Positions 37,082-46,499 of a stretch of 64,000 bases of DNA are shown in pieces. The position numbers and the translations under genes were made by a program. Position 1 is the stretch's first letter, and each line of letters opens with the position of its first letter. The stretch is from the NCBI GenBank assembly GCA_947044405.1, contig CAMRHE010000654.1, positions 310,001 to 374,000 on the forward strand. The letters are read 5' to 3'. The notes below the pieces were generated by a model that worked only from the letters and a program-made list of their open reading frames with translations, did not search any database and was not told the origin of the DNA. This stretch comes from Leptodactylus fallax (taxonomy: Eukaryota; Chordata; Amphibia; Anura; Leptodactylidae).

Positions 37082-37097
37082 GGCTGACAGAGGAAGA

Positions 37098-37110
37098 GAG
37101 AAACGAAACT
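37098..37110 (-). promoter_or_regulatory. IRF/ISRE-like site upstream of TRIM copy A
   Basis: The sequence GAGAAACGAAACT on the plus strand matches the IRF core AANNGAAA with a perfect GAAACT half-site, about 20 bp before the ATG. The full two-site ISRE spacing (GAAANNGAAA) is off by one base. It is kept in copy C. Many TRIM genes are interferon-induced; the role here is inferred. Confidence 0.4.
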
Positions 37111-37319
37111 ATAATTCTCTGACACTCAGGAATCAAAGGGCAAGTTTTGCACTTTTGTCTACAGGGAAGGGCGAACAACACAAGATCAGTCATTATTAAC
37201 CTGTTAATGGACACTATTAATAGTCATATTTTATCAGCTGTAAATTTAGGGCCTACATTCAGAAAATGGCAAATGATCGGTCAAGTTCAGTGAATCATAC
37301 TATACACTGATATCAGTGG

Positions 37320-38090
37320 CGTAGCTAGAGGGGGGCTTCCCCAGTACCAAGCTGGAACTGGATAAAAACCAGTGAAGCGTATCGTCCAGCGGTGTAAACC
37401 CAACTTAAGCACAACATTCCAACAAGTAGGGGGAGGACTGACATGAGCAAGTAAAAACACACTTCCAAGAAAGATATAAAACTGAGGGTCGGTTCATCAC
37501 ACCTCCCCCTTTTAGAGCGTGTTGAGAGGAAGGAGGAGCCTCTGTTCCTCTTCCACCCGCACCTCCGCAGCCTTACCCCGCCGGGACAGGCCATCGCCAT
37601 TGCCATGGGCCTGGCCAGGCTTGTGCCGGATGTCATAGATGTATTGTTGCAGCACCAGGCTCCAACGTAACAACCGTCCATTCTGACCTGCAACACATTT
37701 GATCCAGATCAGAGGGTTGTGATCCGTCACCACGGTGAAGTGGCGCCCATACAAGTAAGGCTGCAGATGCTGCAAGGCCCAAACAATTGCTAGGCATTCC
37801 TTCTCCACTGTGGCGTAGGCCACCTCCCGTGGCAGAAGCTTTCGGCTGAGGTACTGCACCGGGTGCTCTTGCCCCGCTGAGTCAAGCTGGCTCAGTATGG
37901 CACCGAGTCCGTAGGTGATGGCGTCTGTCAGCGGACATGACTCATTGTACGCCTGAAGTACAGGTGCGTTCGCCAGGGCCGCTTTCAGGGCCTGGAAGGA
38001 GCGCTCGCAAGCATCCATCCACTGCACAGGGTGATGCACACTCATACTGAAGAAGTGACGTCCCATGCCCAGAAGGTCCGGACTGGAAGA
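37320..38090 (-). mobile_element. Ty3/gypsy remnant: RNase H, polypurine tract and LTR start
   Basis: The open frame 38,066-37,512 (184 codons) reads as the end of reverse transcriptase joined to RNase H: YGLGAILSQLDSAG, VQYLSRKLLPREVAYATVEKECLAIVWAL, FTVVTDHNPLIW and NGDGLSRR. The frame ends at TAA and is followed at once by an A/G-rich tract and TGTGATGAACC (about 37,514-37,490), which looks like a polypurine tract and the start of a 3' LTR. No integrase lies between, so it is an internally deleted copy. It sits between the TRIM A promoter and its upstream flank. Confidence 0.8.
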
Positions 38091-38466
38091 CAGGTAAATA
38101 TGATGGGGTTTGGGGGGTTGAGTTAGTTAGGAAGGGCTTTTAGTTGGTGGGCTAGCTAGGGAAACAGGGAGGGGGGTGTGAGTGAGAAAGGGATGGGGAG
38201 GGAGTGAGAGAGGGAGGTGGTGTGAGTCAGCTCTGAATGAAGCCATCATGGTACTTGTAGGAAAACACAGAACAGGAAGATGCCCATGTAAACAAATGCA
38301 TAAGATGCCAGACGCACCCAGAAATCACTCAAAACACTGCAGGCAGATATGGAACAGTCCTATAGCTGCTCATGTGATGCTGTGCTGAGGCATCATGGGA
38401 TTCACAGGAGAGCATACAAACCAAGATGGTGTCTGATCAGGAGCTGGAGGTCTAAGATATGAGCGC

Positions 38467-38512
<46 letters not shown>
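38091..38512. other. TRIM A upstream flank, then (TA)n
   Basis: About 38,340-38,460 ('catgtgatgctgtgctgagg', 'gatggtgtctgatcagga') is paralogous to 53,225-53,370 upstream of TRIM C. It ends in a pure TA run of about 42 bp (38,469-38,510), into which the next Tc1 element inserted. Confidence 0.75.
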
Positions 38513-38515
<3 letters not shown>

Positions 38516-40136
38516 TACAGACCAAAACTTTGGACACACCTTCTCACTCCAAGAGTTTTCTGTATTTTCATGACTATAAAAATTGTAGATTCACACTGAA
38601 GGCATCAAAACTATGAATTAACACATGTGGAATTATATACTTAACAAAAAAGTGTGACACAACTGAAAATATGTCTTATATTCTAGGTTCTTCAAAGTAG
38701 CCACCTTTTGCTTTGATTACTGCTTTGCACACTCTTGGCATTCTCTTGATGAGCTTCAAGAGGTAGTCACCTGAAATGGTCTTCCAACAGTCTTGAAGGA
38801 GTTCCCAGAGATGCTTAGCACTTGTTGGCCCTTTTGCCTTCACTCTGCGGTCCAGCTCACCCCATACCATCTGGATTGGGTTCAGGTCTGGTGACTGTGG
38901 AGGCCAGGTTATCTGGCGTAGCACCCCATCACTCTCCTTCTTGGTCAAATAGCCCTTACACAGTCTGGAGGTGTGTTTGGGGTCATTGTCCTGTTGAAAA
39001 ATAAATGATGGTCCAACTAAATGCAAACCGGATGGAATAGCATGCCGCTGCGAGATGCTGTGGTAACCATGCTGGTTCAGTATTCCTTCAATTTTGAATA
39101 AATCCCCAACAGTGTCACCAGCAAAGCCCCCCCCCCCGCACCATCACACCTCCTCCTCCATGCCTCACGGTGGGAACCAGGCATGTAGAGTCCATTCGTT
39201 CACCTTTTCTGCGTCGCACAAAGACACGGTGGTTGGATCCAAAGATCTCAAATTTGGACTCATCAGACCAAAGCACAGATTTCCACAGGTCTAATGTCCA
39301 TTCCTTGTGTTCTTTAGCCCAAACAAGTCTCTTGTGCTTGTTGCCTGTCCTTAGCAGTGGTTTCCTAGCAGCTCTTTTACCATGAAGGCCTGCTGCACAC
39401 AGTCTCCTCTTAACAGTTGTTGTAGAGATGTGTCTGCTGCTAGAACTCTGTGTGGCATTGACCTGGTCTCTAATCTGAGCTGCTGTTAACCTGCGATTTC
39501 TGAGGCTGGTGACTCGGATGAACTTATCCTCCGCAGCAGAGGTGACTCTTGGTCTTCCTTTCCTGGGGCGGTCCTCATGTGAGCCAGTTTCTTTGTAGCG
39601 CTTGATGGTTTTGGCCACAGCACTTGGGGACACTTTCAAAGTTTTCCCAATTTTTCGGACTGACTGACCTTCATTTCTTAAAGTAATGATGGCCACTCGT
39701 TTTTCTTTACTTAGCTGCTTTTTCCTTGCCATAATACAAATTCTAACACTCCATTCAGTAGGACTATCAGCTGTGTATCCACCTGACTTCTGAACAACAC
39801 AACTGATGGTCCCAACCCCATTTATAAGGCACTTATTAAACCTGACAGGGCACACCTGTGAAGTGAAAACCATTTCAGGTGACTACCTCTTGAAGCTCGC
39901 CAAGAGAATGCCAAGAGTGTGCAAAGCAGTAATCAAAGCAAAAGGTGGCTACTTTGAAGAACCTAGAATATAAGACATATTTTCAGTTGTTTCACACTTT
40001 TTTGTTAAGTATATAATTCCACATGTGTTAATTCATAGTTTTGATGCCTTCAGTGTGAATCTACAATTTTTATAGTCATGAAAATACAGAAAACTCTTGG
40101 AATGAGAAGGTGTGTCCAAACTTTTGGTCTGTACTG
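38513..40136 (-). mobile_element. Tc1/mariner transposon, DD38E-type spacing, long inverted repeats
   Basis: A 1,624 bp element. The ends read CAGTACAGACCAAAA inward; the right end is followed by TA (40,137-40,138), while the left flank now reads CA after a TA run. Similarity between the ends extends about 250 bp inward. As a result the right inverted repeat (39,887-39,975) contains a second, inverted copy of the final codons of the transposase gene. The transposase has 38 residues between the second Asp and the third catalytic position, matching what I recall of the 'Intruder' DD38E family; that name is from memory. Confidence 0.9.
38676..39732 (-). pseudogene. Tc1 transposase (DD38E type), frameshifted and catalytic Glu changed to Gln
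   Basis: Start ATG at 39,732 (MARKKQLSKEKRVAI). Helix-turn-helix, a GRPRVTS hook region, and VLWSDESKFEIFG with the first catalytic Asp are all present. The frame breaks at a run of G residues (coding strand; C run near 39,126-39,138 on plus), after GGGGVMV. It resumes one frame over with FQQDNDPKHTS (second Asp) and SPDLNPIQMVW, where the third catalytic residue, normally Glu, is Gln (CAG for GAG). It ends GGYFEEPRI. Two independent defects make it dead. Confidence 0.9.
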
Positions 40137-40138
40137 TA

Positions 40139-42740
40139 TATGAAGCCTCAAGTGTTGAAGATGATTGGGTGAGGGGTGCAGGGATGGAGACGTGTTTTCA
40201 CTGGAGTATTTCTTTAAAAGATTCACCACTGCTATAGTGAGAAACTTCGATGTCCCTCCTATCTGTTATTCTTCTCGTTTCAAAAACTTCTCTAATGTAT
40301 TGGACATTCCCTGTAGAGATGAGCGAATAGATCCACCAAGGTTCACTGGAAAATCGGAGACTCTGAAATGTTCAGCGAATAACAATCAAACCTGATTCTG
40401 CCGTTTGCAAATTGTGAATGAAATTACCCAATCAGCATTTTACGTTCAGCGTGACACGTATTACGGGAGCCCTATCAGGGGTGTACCTATAAGGGGTGCA
40501 GAGGAAGCAATCACTACCGGGCCCTGGACACTTCGGCACTTTGTATATCATATCTTTATATTTCATTACTGCACTATATTTTACACGTCTGTCACTTGAT
40601 TTTCAAAATTTCACTATTCTATATTTTGATATTTTTGTTTTTTGGGTTGGTTTAATTTAATGCAACATAATTTTATATGGTTAGTTATCTCCTTTTTTAT
40701 TAATTTATTAGATTTTGGTGTTATTGATATACGTTATGTTTAGAATCATTATTCATTAGGAATGTTTCCTATCCTCCTTATGTTTAGTAATGGGATTATT
40801 TTTATTTATTTGTGGGAAATGGGGTACAGGGCAGCACTCGACTCTGAAAGACTCAAAATAAATTCAGGTGCACGATCACTGGGGAACTGACCAACTCCCA
40901 AGTGGAAACCATGTAAAAAAATGTAAAAAAACACTTTTTGCAGAGAAAAAAACGGAGTGCTGTAACATTTTTTTACATATTTTTATTTATTCATCATTAC
41001 TTTATCAGAGTTGAGCACCGCCACTATTATGGTGCGGATTGACTGTTTTATATACATCTACACCAGTGACCTTCTGCAACATTGACCAATGCAAAATGTA
41101 TCTACTATAAAAGATTTTATACACAGCATAATCTCACATTGTACTCTCTGTAAGTAGAACAGATGGGCCGGTCATGATAGGTCTATTCACAGTTTGATTA
41201 TTTTTCTTTACTCATATTTTTTGTCCACATATTTTGGTGGGCATTATATAGCGGCTAGATGGTGCAGTGGCATATGGGGGCATACTTAATCTGCTTAGGG
41301 TACACTGATATATATTCCCTCTGCCGTTCATGGGTAAATATATCACACGTAAGGAGAAGCCTCGCAGTCCTACTATACAGTTTACTATCAGTGCATTCTA
41401 TAGATACAGGTATGTCTGTGGAGATCATTTGTTTAGTGGGCGGTCTGGAGGCGGAGTCTTCATTTACATACACTCAGGGATCTGGCTACAGGTTCAGTTC
41501 AGGGTTCGTAGTTATTTATTGACATCGTGTTAATTTGCCAAAGCTTTGATTGTATATTTCTTGCAGATCATACACTGATACATCATGATAGGTATTAGGT
41601 CTATAGGATTGGGCTTTCAGACTTTGATATCACGGAGGGCAGCGCATGTAGCTGCGCACGCCCAAAGACTTTATGATGATCCACATGTAGAGCGCATGCT
41701 CCTGCACCATAATAGACATTGGGTCCACTAGTATGCGCTTTTCAGACTCGGGCAGCCCAAGTACGCACACTCAGCATCACGAGTCGGTCACGCCTTCCTT
41801 GTGCTATACCGGATGTGGGGCATCTGATGGCGTTCTTGACCATGTACTGCTTCCTAAACCAGGTATGGTGAGCGTTCCTGTTTACACACCTGTTTATAAT
41901 AGTCAATCATGATTAGTGATATTTAAGGACAGGTGTTTTAGCAGACGGCATACCCCTGAGGAAGCTGCCAGCTGCGGTGGAGATACGTTTTGGGATGGTT
42001 CACCCCAGGCATCTATTGCTTTTCCCCAGCTTTCTCTCCTAGCGGTTCGTATTGATAACTAAGGATATATTATTTGTGCATGTACTTGGAACCGTCTAAT
42101 TTTCTATATGTCTGCAACTCTTTGTGTTTGCGGCTCCTCATTCACCTTTTTGGAGCTGCTACACTGGGGGTATCACGTATGTCTCATGTTGGATGTGCGT
42201 ACTTTTTTCTAGTCGCTTTTTTCTTCAGGATTATAGTTTGCTATTAGGACTTGAATACTTAATGAAGATTATATTTGATCATTTCATTATTATTTTTCCG
42301 GATGGTGCCGTCTTCTTTTTGCTGTTACAAGTTACACCTCTGTGCACTATATAAGATGTTACAGTCCGTTTTTGGCACCGTGTACAGGACCGGTTTTCAA
42401 CAAATTGTGGCCCTGTGCAATATTAAAAGTGGACCCCAAATGCTAAAATACCAAACCAACAGCAGTCACATTCGGTTATTTTACATGGTGTGTGCAGAGC
42501 ACTGCGGTTCCTGATTTCTAGGATAGGATAAAGGATAAATAGCTGATCGGTGGAGGTCTGTCCATTGGGACCCTCCCTTATCCTGAGAATGGGGCTTGTT
42601 CTCCCCCATTGTGAACTCAGCCTGACCGCAGCCAAGTTGAATCTAGACGTTTCACTTAGTGGACGATGCACGCATTCACTTCAATGGGAGCACCAAAGAT
42701 CTGCAAGTTATCCCCGGATCCAGGAGATTCTGATGTCTAG
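40139..42740. other. Non-coding AT-rich DNA with possible Penelope-like or other retroelement relic
   Basis: 40,139-40,165 continues the TRIM A upstream flank. About 40,830-42,080 contains text ('ggcagcactcgactc', 'caggtgcacgatcactgg' and, at 41,956, 'ctgaggaagctgcc') that resembles non-coding parts of Penelope-like retroelements, including a decayed hammerhead-ribozyme core. About 42,420-42,730 looks like another dispersed repeat. No protein domain is seen in any frame. Confidence 0.35.
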
Positions 42741-44815
42741 CTAGGTGGGTGGTCGGGCAGGTCCTTTAGTTCCTTGCCTGGTCATGTGTGAAATCATCAA
42801 TACATGGTAAAGCCCTGCACTGTCCATCCTAAAAGTCTGCTAAGCTATGCCAAATGGGTCAGTCATTGATAGTAAGGCTATAGTCACACGAAGATCAAAA
42901 ATGGCCATGTAAGGTAATTTTTGAAACAGGCTTTACACGGCTGTTTTTAGAACACTCTGATTTTAATGTGTCTATTCACATGTCTAACAGAAAATAGAAC
43001 ATGTCCTACCTTTGTGCGTTTTCACAGATCCCTCAAAAGACTGAAGTGTATGAGGGATGTATGAAAATGGGTCCCAGGCAGAGGCAAAATGTACTTGAAA
43101 AATGGACTGTTTCATCTGTTTGTCATGGCCGTTACTCTCCACAATTGTGATAATATAGCCTAACCTGTGTATTGGACTGTGGACTCTGAACTTATTTTGA
43201 TATATATTCCCCCGTCATGGCTGCCTGGTTACAGCTGTATGTGATATCTGTCTACACCCATTTGTGACCGCTCTGAGCCTGTTATCGGCCAATTGTTCAG
43301 TACAGAATATTCTACAAGCCACATGCGATTGTCAGTTCTTGTTGACCCTGTTTCTAGTGTTGTCAGGACACACCTCTTGTTGTCAGCGTCTGCACCTGCA
43401 TAAAGGGGACTTACATAGTAACACGTAGATATATATACAGTATATACATCCTCAGGTGTCAGGCCTTCTGTGTGACCTCAGACCCCAAAACAACCAGTGA
43501 ACCCCACATGTGAAGATCACACGAAGGGACAGACCGAAAGGGAACCTGTCATCAGTTTTTGGGACACTAAAGCCTGTCTATACCAGACCTGTCTACTCCG
43601 GGGTGTTTAGATAAACTCTCTAATACTTACTAGAAGATGAATCCGAAATCCCCCTCAAACTTATCTGCTGAGCTCCGGGCACCCTGTGCATGTACCTGAT
43701 GTGTCACATTTGGTGGATTCCATAATTTATGGACATGGGGATGATCACAACTCCCAAATGTTCAATTGAATTATTTTTATATTTTTATGTAATGTATGTC
43801 CTAATATCTGACCTTCAAAGGTTGCATGTGAGCGTATGTCAGCAGTATCACACTGAGGTTCCTTGGGCCCACCAGATAAAATGATTTTGGGGTCCACCCT
43901 CCAACAAACCCTAAGAAATAGACCATAGTACCCCTTCAAATGTGGATGTCTTCTGCTTATCCATTATTGTGTTAGAGCCTGGGCACACCAGAGGATCGTC
44001 TGAGACTCCATTAAGCCGGTCTGACACTGTACATCAGGCCCTATTTCAGAAGTAAAACACATATGAGAATTTCCACTTGTATGCCAAGATAGACAGAGAA
44101 CCAGGAGGAGCAGCTGAGGGGACTGACAGGAGGACTCATGAACCCTAAAATTGTCCAGAACTGGCAGCAACGAACTAAATAAAGATCCCTCCATCCCTGA
44201 GTCATGTCCATCATTGCTCAGTATTTCAGGGAGAATCTTCCTATAGTCTTTTATTAGAGATAATATAATAATATAATAGTGTGATATGAACAAATACCCA
44301 GAATTATACAGCAAAGTCAGAAATCATGCTGGGAGTTGTAGTCCCAACCAATTAGGTTGTATTATAAAAGACACAAGCAGACAAGTCTGAGGATGAACTT
44401 TATACAATGACTGACAACTAATCGGTAGAGGGACCTACATAGTATATAGTGTAGTATACAGTATGGTATATAGTATGATATACACAGGCTTGCAGTAAAC
44501 AGTAGTTTTTGATCATTTTGTGGATTTACATTGGGAGATCATTGTTTTTATCAAATTAAATCATAAACGGGTCTTCAGGAGCTTAGAGGTCTTTCTAATT
44601 TCTTAAAGGCACAGGCACCCTCTCTGCAGTTCCTTGTTCAATAGTTATGTATCACTAGGTGGACTTTTAAGACTACAAACAGATAAAGGCCCGTTACTAA
44701 AAAGACTCCTACGCCGACCCAGTCACTACACTACAAAAACACACAAAAATATCACTGATCTAGAGAAGAGATTAACTGATCTAGTCCTAGGGACAGTATT
44801 GTTGGGGCAATTGTT
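42741..44815. repeat. Duplicated flank of TRIM unit B
   Basis: Matches the flanks of units C and D in order: 'tagctaggtgggtgg' (42,741; 47,113; 54,522), 'gtgtcaggccttct' (43,457; about 47,775; 55,005), 'gggaacctgtcat' (43,540; 47,873; about 55,110), 'ccttgggcccaccagata' (43,860; 48,138; 55,590) and 'cttaaaggcacaggcaccc' (44,603). Offset from unit C is about 4,372 bp. About 42,880-43,140 carries a dispersed repeat also seen at 12,950 and 52,340. Confidence 0.8.
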
Positions 44816-45475
44816 GAGTCACTGCCCTGTTTATAGACATCAGGAGACGACTGGACGACCTGGAAAAGAAGGTCCTGAGTGAGATCTCCAGGCAAGAGGA
44901 GCAGCGGTCACTGTCACTGTCTGATGTGATCCAGAAGCTGGAAATAAAGAAGGCCGAGCTGTCCATGAAGATGAGGCACATTGAGGAGCTGTGTAACATG
45001 ACTGATCCACTGACTGTCTTACAGGATCCAGACACAGGTGACTTGTGTGATCCTGAGGAGGGGGAGGTGATGAGGACACAGGGGGACATGATAGACAGCG
45101 CCATGATGTAGATGGTCGGGATGTGGCTGTGATCTCAGACACATTACACACATTATGTGACATAATAACAGGTATAAGGAGCGGGATCTATGTGGAGGGT
45201 CCTGCAGACATATTACTGGATGTAAACACGGCTGCTAATAATATCCTTATATCAGACGACCTGAAAACTGCAACCTGGACACAAGAGAGCCAGAATCGTC
45301 CAGAAACAGCAGAGAGATTCCAGAGTGATCAGGTGATAAGCAGGAGGAGATTTACCTCAGGGAGACATTACTGGGATGTGGAGGGCAGTAGATCAGGGGG
45401 GTGGATGGTGGGGATGTGTTATCCCAGTATAGACAGGAGGGGGCGTCAGTCACTCATTAGATATAATAACAAGTC
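44816..45475 (+). pseudogene. TRIM copy B, inverted internal fragment (coiled coil to mid-SPRY)
   Basis: On the plus strand, opposite to copies A and C, it carries coding text from the coiled coil (ALFIDIRRRLDDLEKKVL, starting about 44,818) through KAELSMKMRHIEEL, the acidic linker and PRY (DVNTAANNILISDDL) to the middle of SPRY (RRRFTSGRHYWDVEG, then GMCYPSIDRRGRQS), stopping near 45,475. A frameshift lies near 45,065-45,120. RING and B-boxes are absent. It is fused directly to flank DNA that is still in the normal orientation on its left. Confidence 0.88.
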
Positions 45476-45665
45476 TTCCAAAGACTTCCTGAAATACTAA
45501 GCAATGGTGGACATGACTTTGGGATGGAGGGATCTTTCTTTGCTTCATTGCTGCCTGTCCTGGACAATTCTAGGGTTCATGAGTCCTCTTGTCAGTCCCC
45601 TCAGCTACTCCTCCTGGCTCTTTGTCTCTGTGTCTTCACATGTGGGGTTCAGAGGTTGTTTTGGG
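45476..45665 (-). repeat. Inverted copy of the TRIM-unit flank
   Basis: This segment is the reverse complement of the flank at about 44,050-44,245 ('gatccctccatcc', 'ggactcatgaaccctag', 'aggaggagtagctgagggga'). Together with copy B it forms one arm of an inverted arrangement around 44,250-45,475. Confidence 0.8.
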
Positions 45666-45790
45666 ATCAGAGATCACAGTCCTGGCACCTGAGGATTTAC
45701 AGTATATACTGTATATATATTATTATTTAGCTTACTTATATAGCGCCATCATTTTCCACATCGCTTTACAGATACCTACCTATTACTAAA

Positions 45791-46121
45791 TTAGGCGAGG
45801 TTCACATGGCGTAATTTGGAACTGATTTTGAGATGGTTTCATCCCCAAAACCAATTTTTCATGAAGGCAGCGACAGATGCTTCTCTTTTCAGGATGCATA
45901 AAAAAAAAAGAAGTACCCTACTCAATTTAAATGCGGATTCCGTGGTTGATTCTGTGGCACAAGGTTCAAGCAGATTATCCCCATTGTGTCTGGGGCTAAA
46001 CAGCAAGCAAACACACAGCAGAAAGCCAAAGCTATGCTTTAGCTTTTTGTTTATGAGATCTGTAGGGACAGAATTTGGAGAGGAATCTGAAGCAGAAGAC
46101 TGTCATGTGAACCTAGACTTA
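45791..46121. mobile_element. Non-autonomous DNA element, copy 1
   Basis: Bounded by TTAGGCGAGGTTCACATGGC on the left and 'catgtgaacctagac' on the right, inverted relative to each other. Inside is 'aatttggaactgattttgag', shared with other copies at 47,320-47,730, 54,728-54,955 and, partly, 46,690-46,960 and 54,100-54,400. No coding capacity. A TTA/TAA edge suggests a Harbinger-like target site, but the superfamily is uncertain. Confidence 0.6.
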
Positions 46122-46410
46122 GGCGGCACGCACAGGACTGTGTGCGAGTCGTTGGCCGTGACTGAGCAGCACAGGTGAGGTGACACATGGATGTCATGCT
46201 TGTGCCACCCATGCTCCAGTCGTGCTTCCACAGCCCCAATCATTGTGGCCAGTGGGCACGGCCACAAAACTGGACAGGAATAGGACCTGTCCTGAGTTTT
46301 GCTCACTGCCCCATACATCGGACTGTGAAAATACATGGTCTTGTGTATGGGGCCATAGAAATGAAGTGTTAAAAACATAGCTAGAACAGTCGCGTGCATG
46401 AGGCCTAAAT
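46118..46410. mobile_element. Second short fold-back element
   Basis: The left end 'ttaggcggcacgcacagga' and right end 'agtcgcgtgcatgaggccta' are imperfect inverted repeats. The interior includes a 'cttccacagccccaatcat' segment and no coding capacity. The overlapping frames at 46,051-46,469 are chance. Confidence 0.5.
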
Positions 46411-46499
46411 TTGAGGATTTTGAAGGACTGGAACAAGGATGTAAAATCCCTTTTTTTTTCAGCCTTCACCTAGTACTGGGCCCAATGAGTTCTCAGTAC

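Noticed and set aside
39887..39975. A possible second transposase gene end on the plus strand
   Set aside because: It is part of the long terminal inverted repeat of the Tc1 at 38,513-40,136, not a separate gene.
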